In this document: positions 26,911 through 36,090 of the stretch, in pieces
How positions within the stretch are numbered: the first letter of the stretch is position 1
Layout: each line of letters starts with the position of its first letter
DNA from: Spirosoma oryzae
Lineage (GTDB): Bacteria > Bacteroidota > Bacteroidia > Cytophagales > Spirosomataceae
NCBI RefSeq assembly: GCF_003002825.1
Contig: NZ_PVTE01000013.1
Coordinates: 1-64,000 of the forward strand
Reading direction: 5' to 3'
Length of the DNA stretch: 64,000 nt
Position numbers and translations under genes: made by a program
Notes under the pieces: model-generated
The model's database searches: none
What the model saw: only the letters and a program-made list of their open reading frames with translations
What the model was told of the DNA's origin: nothing

Positions 26911-27599
26911 CCCTGACTTGTCTGATTGTCGAAGATGAATTTTTATCCCGCAGGTCACTCGAGCGGCTTTGTCTCCGCCACGAGAAGCTGACCGTGCTGG
27001 GGGCCTTCGACAACGCCCGGACCGCACTGAATTTTCTCGATCGACAGTCCGTCGATTTACTCTGGCTCGACGTGGAAATGCCGGGCCTGTCGGGGTTCGA
27101 TTTGCTGAAACGGATGGTCGCCGACCCGTTGGTCGTACTGACGACCAGTAAGGTTGAGTACGCGTATGCTGCTTATCAGTATCAGGTGGTCGATTACCTG
27201 AAAAAACCAGTCGACTGGCCTCGCTTTTGCACAGCGGTTGACCGGGTCATCGAGCGGTACCAGTTGCGCCGACCTGACCTGGCACCCGAACCGCCCACCC
27301 TCGCCATCCGGGTCGATGGTCGTTCCATCCGGATACCGATTGGGTCGATCAGTTACATTGAAAACATAGGTGATTATGTCCGGATTGTCACGGAAACGCA
27401 GCTTTATCTGGCTTATATGACGATGAAATCGCTGGAGGAGAGTTTAGGTAATTCTTTCGCCCGCGTCCATCGTTCATACATCGTTAATCTGCAAAAAATC
27501 GTCGACATCGAGGAAAATACGCTGGTTATCGGCGATAAAGTAATTCCTATCAGCCGGGCAAACCGACCTGAACTGCTGAGTAGGTTGAATCTGTTGTGA
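26907..27599 (+). CDS. LytTR-family response regulator
   Basis: 230 residues. REC domain at 1-120 with phospho-acceptor Asp55 in LLWLDVEMPG, conserved Thr and Lys (LTTSK, YLKKPVDW). LytTR DNA-binding domain at about 133-228 (IRIPIGSISYIENIGDYVRIVT, ..FARVHRSYIVNL). Start overlaps the kinase stop as ATGA, so the two are translationally coupled. It is the likely output of the H-NOX pathway; the first candidate target is the nos gene 224 nt downstream. Confidence 0.94.
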   Translation: MTLTCLIVEDEFLSRRSLERLCLRHEKLTVLGAFDNARTALNFLDRQSVDLLWLDVEMPGLSGFDLLKRMVADPLVVLTTSKVEYAYAAYQYQVVDYLKKPVDWPRFCTAVDRVIERYQLRRPDLAPEPPTLAIRVDGRSIRIPIGSISYIENIGDYVRIVTETQLYLAYMTMKSLEESLGNSFARVHRSYIVNLQKIVDIEENTLVIGDKVIPISRANRPELLSRLNLL

Positions 27600-27660
27600 A
27601 TCAGCTGGTACATATACTAACAGACACGTTACTGAATCCAACAGTCGTCAATTCGTTGTT

Positions 27661-27689
27661 TTTGATGGGTCTGCTGGTTACGTAGTTTG
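27661..27689 (+). promoter_or_regulatory. candidate promoter of the nitric oxide synthase gene
   Basis: TTTG (27661-27664), 18-nt spacer, TAGTTTG (27683-27689): one base short of the Bacteroidota TAnnTTTG consensus. Lies in the 223-nt gap before nos, implying that nos can be transcribed apart from the signalling genes. The gap also offers room for LytTR binding sites, none of which was identified with confidence. Confidence 0.4.
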
Positions 27690-27822
27690 CTGATGGCGTA
27701 ACTATACTCGCTGCTCAATAGGTGTATATACAGGCGATTAACAAAGCAACAACGCTGACGTTAGGCATAAAGCCAGCCCGGCAAGAAACGATGCCCTCCT
27801 CCCGTAAACGTGAACCAGAAAC

Positions 27823-30800
27823 ATGGTAACACCAACCGATACAGACCCCGTCGATAGCCAGTCCGGTAACCGACAACCAGCGCTGTCGATCACCGATGTG
27901 CTGCTTCAGCATGCCCCCGAAAACGGGTATGAATACCGGGGTACCCTCTGGTCGCTGGACTCGGTCGGGCGTGTACTGGTCGAGCAGGTGTTGCAGATAC
28001 GCCGTCGCCCCGAGTGGCTGGTCAATGTCTGGCATCAGGGCGGTGGGCAACTGGTTATCGGCTTACAGGCGCGTCCCGTTGACGGGCCGATCTGGCAGGA
28101 TTTGGGTCGTTTGCCGATCGATACCCAGCCGGGGCTAAGTGGTTCCCTGAGCGTCGTTACGGAACAGCCACTGCCGGGCTGGACCCCCGCGCCCAACCTG
28201 CGCATCAGCCTGCGGCTATCGCGTGAACAGGCTGGCCGGCGCACCGATCGGAACCTGCCCGTGAACGGACGGACGGGGCGGGGTGTTGCTACCCACATGA
28301 GTACTCTGGGAGAAACAACCGCTACCAGGCAGGAAATACCCCCGATGACAGCCGCCGAACAGGTGCTTGTCAGGGACATATGGAATAAGTTGCTGGCGTA
28401 TCAGGATATGCTGATCGGGATGTTCGTGGAACGGCTGCTGCATGAGGAGCCGGAACTGATCGACCGCTTCGGCGACGCGATTGATGAAGTACCGCGTCAG
28501 TTTGCCGAATTATTCGACGTTAGTATCCGGCAGTTGCGCCCGCGCGCCGAACAGATTCTGCGCGAAAGCTACCGGGGCGTTTACCCCGCAACGACCGACG
28601 AGGCCAAACCCGCCAGCGCACTGCTGGCTCAGTTGACAGGCCTGGGCATGCGACCAGCGCACTGGCAAACGGCCCGGCGGGTCTGGAGCTGGATGCTGGC
28701 TAACGTTCCTTACCTGGAAGAGTACGACCGGGAGAATCTGGCGAAAGGCGTTCAGTCGGCTCCGTATCGTTTCTTTTCGTTGCATATTCTGCCGCCCGCT
28801 CTGGAGGCCTGTCAGCACTACGACAATGCAATCGCACCGGACATGGTCCGTCGCATGCGCGAAACCGGTGATCGGCTGGCCACCGACCCGCTGGGCTATG
28901 GCGTAGCGTTTTATCAACTGCTGTTTCAGGCGCATCCCGACGTACTACCGTATTTTGGTCGCACGGATATGGACACGCTGGCGCGGCACCTGATGCAGAC
29001 GGTTACCTTTCTGATCCGGTCGCTCGAAGCCGGGCAGGATGTGCAGAAAGACCTGCGCGAACTGGCCCGCATCCACGCGAACCACCGCATCCCGGCGGAA
29101 CTGTACGGTGCCGTTACCGACCCGCTGCTGACTGTGATGCGTCGTGCCAACCCTGCTTTCTCCGATGCCGAAGCACAGGCCTGGGTCGTGCTACTGAACC
29201 GCGTCAGCGACGTGCTGCGGCAACCGATGCTGAATCAGCAGCGACTGCTTCGACTGGCCAACGATTTTATTCGGCAGGTAGCCGATGAACTGACCTGGGA
29301 ACCAGACACACTCGCACGACGGCTTGAGGGGATCGAGCGCGAAATCCGCACGACCGGAACCTATACACACACGTACGAGGAACTGGCTTATGGCGCGCAG
29401 CTGGCCTGGCGGAATGCGTCGAAGTGCATCGGGCGGATTGCCTGGCGGAACATGGTTGTGCGCGACCTGCGGCACGTGACCGATCCCGACGAGATGTTCA
29501 ACGAAGTTGTCGAGCACCTGCGCATGGGTACCAACGGCGGTAACGTCCAGGTTGTCATGAACGTGTTCCGGCCAAAGCGACCGCTCGAACGGTGGGGACC
29601 GCGCATCTGGAACAGCCAGTATATTCGCTTTGCTGCCTACGAACAGCCCGACGGGACCATCCTGGGCGATAAAGCCAACCTGAAACTGACGCAGGCTATC
29701 ATCCGGCAGGGATGGACCCCGCCCGCAGTCAAAACCGATTACGACTGCCTGCCCATCGTCATCGAAACACCGGGACAGGCACCCCGTCGGTACGAATTCG
29801 ACCCGGCAGACGTGCTGCGGATACCCATCGAACATCCGGCTTATCCCGGTATCGCCGATCTGAACATGCAGTGGGGCGCTGTCCCGGTCATCGCCAACTT
29901 CAACCTGGAAATCGGTGGGGTCGACTACGGGTGCGTACCGTTCAACGGCTGGTTTATGGAAACCGAAATCGCCCGTAATCTCTGGGAGGACGAACGCTAC
30001 GGCATGGCGTCCCGGATTGCGGAGGTCATCGGGCTGGACACCTCCACGGAACAGACGCTCTGGCGCGACCGGGCGTTCCTGGAACTGAATGCGGCTGTCA
30101 TACATTCGTTCGCGAAGGCCAAAGTAACGCTGGTCGATCATCAGACGGCGTCGCAGCAATTTATGGCGCACGACCAGCGCGAAAAGCGGGCCGGGCGCGA
30201 ATGTCCGGCGCAGTGGTCGTGGGTGACGCCGGCGGCTGGTGGCAGCACCACGGCGGTATGGCACCACGAAATGCGTGATTTTTACCTGACACCCAGCTAC
30301 CACTATGCCGCCGATAAATGGGCCGTGCTGGATGATGACCTGACGCTGGCCGGCGAGACGGCGGAGACGGAGCCCGTTGTCAGTAGCCGACCGCTGATCC
30401 TGTACGGATCGGAGACAGGTACGGCCGAACGCTACGCCCGGCAAACGGCCCGGCGATTGAATCAGCACCGACCCCGCGTGATGGCGCTCGATGAGTTCGA
30501 TCCGGCACAACTCGCTCAGGAGCAGCTTGTACTGATTGTTACGTCGACCTTCGGCAATGGTGAGCCGCCCGGCAACGCGGTTCACTTCCTGGAAAAACTA
30601 CGGCAGCTAGCCAACGACGCCGGTAACGGCTTCAACTTCTCGGTGATGGCGCTGGGGAGCACAATCTACCCGAACTTCTGCGCGGCCGGTATCACGATCG
30701 ACCGGGAACTGGCTCGGGTGGGCGGGAACCGGGTGGTCAGCATGCACAAGGGCGACGAGATTAAAGGGCAGGCCGATAGTTTCCGGCAATGGCTCGAACT

Positions 30801-32265
30801 CGTAGCCCGGCTGCTGGGTGAAGACCCGACGACGGCGGGCGCTCCAACGGTATCGACAACGTCCGTTACTTTTCTCGACAAAAACACCGTTTGCCCGCAC
30901 CTGGCGGGTATGGATCGTAAACGGCCGGGCGTCAGCGTGCCGGTCATCGCCAATCGGGAGCTGTTGAAGAAAGTGATTGCGGGTAGTCGCTCGACGCGCT
31001 TCCTGTCTTTCGATATTTCCAGAACGGATTTACAGTACGAAACCGGCGACCACGTGGCCGTTTACCCACAAAATCCGGCTGCTTTGGTAGAACGGCTTTG
31101 TCAGCGGCTGGGTATTGCGGGCGATGCCTGGTTCACGACCGCCGGTGCCGATGCTGCCGACGGACAAACCTACGCCACACCCGTACAGGTGGCCGATGTG
31201 TTGACCAATGACGTCGACCTGAGCCTGCACGAACCGTTCGACGAATTACTGAACCTACTCCAACGCACGACGCAGCCCGGCCCCGACCGACAGCGTATAA
31301 CCGACTGGCAACGGATACTCTCCCGCGACGATGAGCAGCCCGATGTGACGGCGTTGAAAGCGTATATTACCGACCGCTACCTGACTGTCGTTGATTTGCT
31401 GGACGAATTTACCTCGGCAACCGTGTCGTTCGGTGATTTGCTGAGCGTACTACCCCGCCAAAAGCCCCGCCTGTATTCGATTTCGTCCTGCTCGCTGGTC
31501 TATCCCGACCAGATCCACCTGACCGTCGGCGTAGTGCGTACGACGACAAGTACGGGCCAGGAGCGACGGGGCTTGTGTTCTAATTTTCTGGCTGAACTCG
31601 ATCCGGCGAAGCAGCACACCGTGCGGCTGGCCGTACGCACCTCAAATTTTCGTCCACCGGCCAATCCCGAAGCGCCGATGCTGCTGGTCGGACCCGGTAC
31701 CGGACTCGCGCCACTGGTGGGCTTCCTGCAACACCGGGAAGTGCAGCTACAGGCACTACATGCCAAACGCAGCCCACAACAGGTCGACAGCCTGCTGCGT
31801 GAGCCGCCGGCCATTCACACGCGTTTGTTTTTTGGCTGCCACGACCTGAACGACTACCTCTACCAAGACGAACTCGAAACCTGGCGGCAAACGGGGGTGC
31901 TGACGCATCTGGACGTCGCGTTCTCGCGCATGGGCGACGAAAAAATCTACGTGCAGCACCTGATCGAACAGCAGGCGACCGACCTTTGGCAGGTACTGTC
32001 GCAACCCGACTGTCACTACTACGTTTGTGGCGACGCCCGGATGGCTGACGAAGTGTTTGCCGTGCTGATGAACATCGCCCGCCGAATTGGTGGGTTGACG
32101 CACGCGCAGGCCGTCGATTTCTTTCAGCGGATGAAGCAGGAGAATCGCTTCGTTGCCGACGTTTGGGGGGTGCTGCTCAACGCCAAACAGGCACTGGCCG
32201 AAGTGCAAAACGCCCGGTATACCCAGGGCGAGCGCTGGCTGGCACAGATAGGCTCGGGGAATTGA
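27823..32265 (+). CDS. nos: self-sufficient nitric oxide synthase with tandem N-terminal globin domains
   Basis: 1480 residues. (1) About 20-140: unrecognised, probably beta-rich domain. (2) About 174-330: globin-like, but the proximal His position is Leu271. (3) About 340-470: globin with proximal His418 (LARIHANH) and CD1-type Phe378. (4) About 505-835: NOS oxygenase with haem-thiolate Cys535 in WRNASKCIGRIAWRN, substrate Glu715 in NGWFMETEI and pterin-site aromatics (Trp798, Trp800, Trp813). (5) About 857-1000: flavodoxin (LYGSETGTAE). (6) About 1025-1475: FAD/NADPH reductase (PRLYSISS, GPGTGLAPLVGFL, YYVCGDARMADEV). Makes NO and citrulline from arginine with NADPH and O2. A globin-fused NOS is known from Synechococcus PCC 7335; the globin might oxidise NO to nitrate. 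The linker between oxygenase and FMN domain is short, with no obvious calmodulin site. Confidence 0.96.
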   Translation: MVTPTDTDPVDSQSGNRQPALSITDVLLQHAPENGYEYRGTLWSLDSVGRVLVEQVLQIRRRPEWLVNVWHQGGGQLVIGLQARPVDGPIWQDLGRLPIDTQPGLSGSLSVVTEQPLPGWTPAPNLRISLRLSREQAGRRTDRNLPVNGRTGRGVATHMSTLGETTATRQEIPPMTAAEQVLVRDIWNKLLAYQDMLIGMFVERLLHEEPELIDRFGDAIDEVPRQFAELFDVSIRQLRPRAEQILRESYRGVYPATTDEAKPASALLAQLTGLGMRPAHWQTARRVWSWMLANVPYLEEYDRENLAKGVQSAPYRFFSLHILPPALEACQHYDNAIAPDMVRRMRETGDRLATDPLGYGVAFYQLLFQAHPDVLPYFGRTDMDTLARHLMQTVTFLIRSLEAGQDVQKDLRELARIHANHRIPAELYGAVTDPLLTVMRRANPAFSDAEAQAWVVLLNRVSDVLRQPMLNQQRLLRLANDFIRQVADELTWEPDTLARRLEGIEREIRTTGTYTHTYEELAYGAQLAWRNASKCIGRIAWRNMVVRDLRHVTDPDEMFNEVVEHLRMGTNGGNVQVVMNVFRPKRPLERWGPRIWNSQYIRFAAYEQPDGTILGDKANLKLTQAIIRQGWTPPAVKTDYDCLPIVIETPGQAPRRYEFDPADVLRIPIEHPAYPGIADLNMQWGAVPVIANFNLEIGGVDYGCVPFNGWFMETEIARNLWEDERYGMASRIAEVIGLDTSTEQTLWRDRAFLELNAAVIHSFAKAKVTLVDHQTASQQFMAHDQREKRAGRECPAQWSWVTPAAGGSTTAVWHHEMRDFYLTPSYHYAADKWAVLDDDLTLAGETAETEPVVSSRPLILYGSETGTAERYARQTARRLNQHRPRVMALDEFDPAQLAQEQLVLIVTSTFGNGEPPGNAVHFLEKLRQLANDAGNGFNFSVMALGSTIYPNFCAAGITIDRELARVGGNRVVSMHKGDEIKGQADSFRQWLELVARLLGEDPTTAGAPTVSTTSVTFLDKNTVCPHLAGMDRKRPGVSVPVIANRELLKKVIAGSRSTRFLSFDISRTDLQYETGDHVAVYPQNPAALVERLCQRLGIAGDAWFTTAGADAADGQTYATPVQVADVLTNDVDLSLHEPFDELLNLLQRTTQPGPDRQRITDWQRILSRDDEQPDVTALKAYITDRYLTVVDLLDEFTSATVSFGDLLSVLPRQKPRLYSISSCSLVYPDQIHLTVGVVRTTTSTGQERRGLCSNFLAELDPAKQHTVRLAVRTSNFRPPANPEAPMLLVGPGTGLAPLVGFLQHREVQLQALHAKRSPQQVDSLLREPPAIHTRLFFGCHDLNDYLYQDELETWRQTGVLTHLDVAFSRMGDEKIYVQHLIEQQATDLWQVLSQPDCHYYVCGDARMADEVFAVLMNIARRIGGLTHAQAVDFFQRMKQENRFVADVWGVLLNAKQALAEVQNARYTQGERWLAQIGSGN

Positions 32266-32300
32266 GATAGAGGTAATCTGGTAACGGAATATAGGTTGAC

Positions 32301-32330
32301 TTGTGAAGGTCGGTTAGCGTTCTATCTTTA
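32301..32330 (+). promoter_or_regulatory. candidate promoter of the esterase gene
   Basis: TTG (32301-32303), 19-nt spacer, TATCTTTA (32323-32330), one mismatch from the TAnnTTTG element; 25 nt ahead of the ATG at 32356. Confidence 0.45.
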
Positions 32331-32355
32331 CGGAAGTCACCAATCCGTTACTTCT

Positions 32356-34080
32356 ATGCCGTATCGTTTTACCTGTCTGCTTGGGCTGTTGGCCCTGACG
32401 CTGTCAACTAGTTGGGGGCAAAGCCCTGCCTTTACGGTTTCGTTTCCGGCGTCGCAAAGTCAGGCACCTCTCGATGGACGTTTGTTGTTGATACTGGCGA
32501 AAACGGCAACGCCCGAGCCCCGGCAGCAGGTGGGCGATGCGGTGGAAACGGCGCAGGTGTTTGGTGTCGACGTGACGAAACTTAAGCCCGGTCAATCGGC
32601 TCGCGTCGATACCAAAGCGTATGGCTATCCGATCAAAAGCCTGACGGGTATTGCGCCCGGCGATTACTACGTGCAGGCCGTGCTGCACCGCTACGAAACG
32701 TTTCACCGGAAAGACGGGCATACGGTACTGTTACCCATGGATCGGGGTGAAGGCCAGAACTGGCGCACGGCCCCCGGCAACCTGTTCAGTAAACCGCAAA
32801 GAATCACGATTCGGCGGGGAACCACGCAGCCTATTGTGCTGGTGATGGATCAGGTGAATCCGCCGATCCCGGAGCCGAAAGACACGCAGTTTATCAAGCA
32901 CATTCGCATCCAGAGCAAGCGCCTGACCGAATTCTGGGGTCGGCCCATATACCTGGGGGCACACGTATTGATTCCGGCCGGCTTCGATGAACATCCCGAA
33001 GCCCGTTATCCGCTGGCGATTTTTCACGGCCACTTCCCGGAAAACTTCGATGGCTTCAGTGAAACGCCCCCGCCCGCCAACATGGACACGACTGATTATG
33101 TGGAGCGGTTCAAAGTGCATGGCTACAAGAAGATCGTGGCGAAGGAAGCGTATGACTTTTACAAAAAATGGACGAGTAAGGATTTTCCGCGTATGCTGAT
33201 CGTGGAGATTCAGCACGCCAATCCGTACTACGACGATTCTTACGCCGTCAATTCGGAAAACCTCGGGCCCTACGGCGACGCGATCATGTATGAGTTGTTG
33301 CCGGAGATCGAACGGCGGTTCCGGGGCATCGGGCAGGGCTGGGCTCGCTTTACGTACGGCGGTAGTACGGGTGGGTGGGAAGCGCTGGCAGCCCAGGTGT
33401 TCTACCCCGATGCATTCAATGGCTGTTTCGCAGCTTGTCCCGACCCGATTTCGTTTGATGCCTACACGGTGTTCAACCTGTACAACGCCAAAAATGCCTA
33501 TTACGAAGAAGGCCCGTTTCGGCGGACACCCCGCCCCGGTCAGCGTAATTATCTGGGACAGGTTAAATGCACGGTGGCTGAAAGCAATCACCGCGAACTG
33601 GCGTTAGGAACGCACTCCCGCTCCGGCGATCAGTTCGACATATGGGAAGCGGTGTATTCCCCCGTCGGGTCAGATGGGTACCCCAAGCGAATCTGGGACA
33701 AGGAAACCGGCGACATCGACCCGGCGGTAGCCGCTTACTGGCGCGAGCATTTCGACCTGCTACACATTCTCCGGCGCGACTGGCAAACACTGGGTCCGAA
33801 AGTGGCCGGCAAGATTCATATCTACTGTGGCGACATGGATAACTATTACCTCAACAATGCCGTGTACCTGATGGAGGATTTTCTGAAGAAGGCAAAGAAT
33901 CCGGTCGCCAATAGCGAAGTCGCGTACGGTGATCGATTCGAGCATTGCTGGAATGGTGATCCCAACGTGCCTAATTACATCAGTCGGCTGCGCTACAACA
34001 CGATGTACGTCGATAAAATGCTGAAGCGTATCGAAGTCAGTCATCCCGCCGGAGCCGATCTGACTAGCTGGCGGTATTAG
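32356..34080 (+). CDS. large exported esterase-like alpha/beta hydrolase
   Basis: About 574 residues from MPYRFTCLLGLLALTLSTSWGQ (signal peptide); an upstream ATG at 32296 overlaps the promoter and is rejected. The N-terminal 170 residues form a beta-rich domain (FTVSFPASQSQAPLDGRLLL...). The hydrolase domain has YPLAIFHGHFPENF, a serine elbow YGGSTGGWEALAAQ and a terminal EHCWNGD with the probable His. Similar proteins are annotated as putative esterases of unknown substrate. Stands alone behind nos; functional link to it is not indicated. Confidence 0.78.
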   Translation: MPYRFTCLLGLLALTLSTSWGQSPAFTVSFPASQSQAPLDGRLLLILAKTATPEPRQQVGDAVETAQVFGVDVTKLKPGQSARVDTKAYGYPIKSLTGIAPGDYYVQAVLHRYETFHRKDGHTVLLPMDRGEGQNWRTAPGNLFSKPQRITIRRGTTQPIVLVMDQVNPPIPEPKDTQFIKHIRIQSKRLTEFWGRPIYLGAHVLIPAGFDEHPEARYPLAIFHGHFPENFDGFSETPPPANMDTTDYVERFKVHGYKKIVAKEAYDFYKKWTSKDFPRMLIVEIQHANPYYDDSYAVNSENLGPYGDAIMYELLPEIERRFRGIGQGWARFTYGGSTGGWEALAAQVFYPDAFNGCFAACPDPISFDAYTVFNLYNAKNAYYEEGPFRRTPRPGQRNYLGQVKCTVAESNHRELALGTHSRSGDQFDIWEAVYSPVGSDGYPKRIWDKETGDIDPAVAAYWREHFDLLHILRRDWQTLGPKVAGKIHIYCGDMDNYYLNNAVYLMEDFLKKAKNPVANSEVAYGDRFEHCWNGDPNVPNYISRLRYNTMYVDKMLKRIEVSHPAGADLTSWRY

Positions 34081-34082
34081 TA

Positions 34083-34190
34083 TAGTTGTAAGGTTGTAAA
34101 GTTGTATGGTTATAGAGTTGCTACCGCAGAAACCGGACGCGTCAGCCAACTTTGTAACCATACAACTTTACAACTATTCAACTCTATAAC
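34083..34190. repeat. inverted gttgtaaagttgtatggtt repeat
   Basis: 34083-34115 (ttgtaaggttgtaaagttgt and following) and 34152-34190 (aaccatacaactttacaact and following) are inverted copies flanking a short spacer, lying between two convergent genes and so able to act as a bidirectional hairpin terminator. Confidence 0.65.
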
Positions 34191-35278
34191 TGCTTCAAAA
34201 ACGCCATCGTATCGACACCGTCGGCGTAGTCGGTCAGGGTGGGGCACTGTGTCTGACCGAAGGCAACACTACCCGGATACCAGCCCCGTGCGGAAGCAAT
34301 CACCTGAATGCGGTTGCTGTGCGCAACCAGCCAGGCAGTTGCGTCATCGAGGGTTTTATACGTCTGGTAATAGACTACCGAGATAGGGGATACCAGGCCT
34401 GCATTCTCCGTCAGCAACAGGTATCCGTTGTCCAAGTGCGGAACGGCGTTGATGAGGTAAATCGATTTGTTGTAGTCGTAGTTGTTCTGGTACTTGTGGT
34501 TGTTCAAGTACGTCGAAACATTCGGCTCCAGCGCGCTCAGCATCGGCGTGAAGTTGTAGGGCTGCGGACCATCGTCACGGATCTCCAACCCTTCCGGAAC
34601 GAGTAGCGTCGATACGTTACGGCAACCCAGTCCGTAGTAATCCGACAGGTCGTGACCCAATGCCAGGAAGTCGTCCGGCTGTTCTTCGCCCATCAACAGG
34701 CCCACCGACGTACGATTGCGTCGGATGATGTGTGGTTTCTTGCCGAAGTAGTAATCAAAGTAGCGGGCGGTGTTGTCGCTGCCGGTCGCGATATAGGCAT
34801 CGGCGGCATTTAGTCGTTCCGCTTCCTGGACGTAGTCCGTAAAAGTCGGATTTATTTCTTTTATTTTTTGTATTAAATAGTGTATAAGTACAAAATCCTG
34901 GCTGCTCAGTTTAGCTAACAGTTTATGGCCACTGATGAGCACAGCCAGTAAATCGTGAAAGCCTACGGCCGGAATATTACCCGCCATAACAACGCCTATC
35001 GTGCGTGGCTCCTGACTGGGCTGGGCTGGGTGAAGGGACTGATTCGGGTCGTAGCCGTACTGCGCAGTCCAGGCCGTCAGCGCATCAAGCGTAAGAAACT
35101 GATCGGCGATTGCGCGCAGCGCACGGCGGGTATTTTCGGGGGTAAACCAGTTATTTTTATGGTAAGCACGTTCCTCTAAAGCGGTCAGTTCGGGTTCAGA
35201 ATCGGCCCGGCGTAGGAAATCACCCAGGGCCGCGAACGTTTGCAGGCGTTCAGATAAAAGCATGTAGTCGATAAGCAA
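34184..35278 (-). CDS. acyl-CoA reductase, LuxC-like
   Basis: 364 residues of the LuxC/aldehyde-dehydrogenase-like acyl-CoA reductase family. Motifs: RTIGVVMAGNIPAVGFHDLLAVLISGH, IATGSDNTARYFDYYFGKKPHIIRRNRTSVG, and GLGCRNVS with the presumed thioester Cys. It would reduce fatty acyl-CoA to aldehyde with NADPH. In many Bacteroidota this gene is paired with a divergent ferredoxin gene, exactly as here (117-nt gap). In its group the true substrate and purpose are unclear. Confidence 0.85.
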   Translation of the reverse strand: MLIDYMLLSERLQTFAALGDFLRRADSEPELTALEERAYHKNNWFTPENTRRALRAIADQFLTLDALTAWTAQYGYDPNQSLHPAQPSQEPRTIGVVMAGNIPAVGFHDLLAVLISGHKLLAKLSSQDFVLIHYLIQKIKEINPTFTDYVQEAERLNAADAYIATGSDNTARYFDYYFGKKPHIIRRNRTSVGLLMGEEQPDDFLALGHDLSDYYGLGCRNVSTLLVPEGLEIRDDGPQPYNFTPMLSALEPNVSTYLNNHKYQNNYDYNKSIYLINAVPHLDNGYLLLTENAGLVSPISVVYYQTYKTLDDATAWLVAHSNRIQVIASARGWYPGSVAFGQTQCPTLTDYADGVDTMAFLKQL

Positions 35279-35315
35279 ATGGAATACCCCATGAACGGAA
35301 GTGATGAAATTTTAG

Positions 35316-35346
35316 TTTGCCCCCAACCTTTAAATAGTTATATTTG
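35316..35346 (+). promoter_or_regulatory. promoter of ferredoxin gene
   Basis: TTTG (35316-35319), exactly 19-nt spacer, TATATTTG (35339-35346): a full match to the Bacteroidota sigma-A consensus, 49 nt before the ferredoxin start. Confidence 0.8.
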
Positions 35347-35374
35347 TTGACTGTTAAGAAACGTCAAATTCTAG

Positions 35375-35746
<372 letters not shown>

Positions 35747-35778
35747 GCGATCTGAAATGAATACCCCACAGGGGCCGC

Positions 35779-35814
35779 AAAAGCGGGAGCAGTTAGCTGC
35801 TCCCGCTTTTTTTG
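35779..35814 (+). terminator. rho-independent terminator after ferredoxin
   Basis: 13-bp perfect stem aaaagcgggagca/tgctcccgctttt with 6-nt loop and a T-run (35807-35813). Confidence 0.88.
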
Positions 35815-36090
35815 TGTAAAAAAAGCTTGATTCAGTCCCTACTGCTACCTTAATTAAGTAAGAAGAAAATTTTGTAAATCCTAAAAAAAGCAAAAGATCG
35901 TAAAACAATCGAAATAGTAATAAAAATATGAGTATTGGCATATAAGCATAGTATTTTTTGAATTATTTACGTGTTATTGTGCTATTTTGGTCCATTTTCT
36001 TGGATATAAGCTTGGATGATTCTCTTTTTTGGGCAAGATTTGCTACAGATTAAGAGTACGACCTATCTAAGTTTTAACAGAATATAATTT
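35815..36090. other. AT-rich upstream region of porin-amt
   Basis: No gene. Clearly more A+T-rich than the neighbourhood. It should contain the promoter of the porin gene. Several TATTTTG-like strings occur (around 35951 and 35983), but none has a well-placed -33, and no sigma-54 GG-N10-GC pair was found. Confidence 0.5.

Noticed and set aside
30325..30400. Calmodulin-like binding linker between NOS oxygenase and reductase
   Set aside because: The linker (about residues 832-857) is short and acidic, without the basic amphipathic helix of animal NOS.
29191..30585. 464-residue open frame on the minus strand across the nos gene
   Set aside because: Shadow of the NOS reading frame: the plus-strand frame has unmistakable NOS motifs across this stretch, and the minus frame has no recognisable domain.
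36001..36090. Possible sigma-54 promoter ahead of the porin-amt pair
   Set aside because: tgggcaagatttgct looked promising, but the GG-to-GC spacing is 8-9 rather than 10, and the rest of the consensus is missing.
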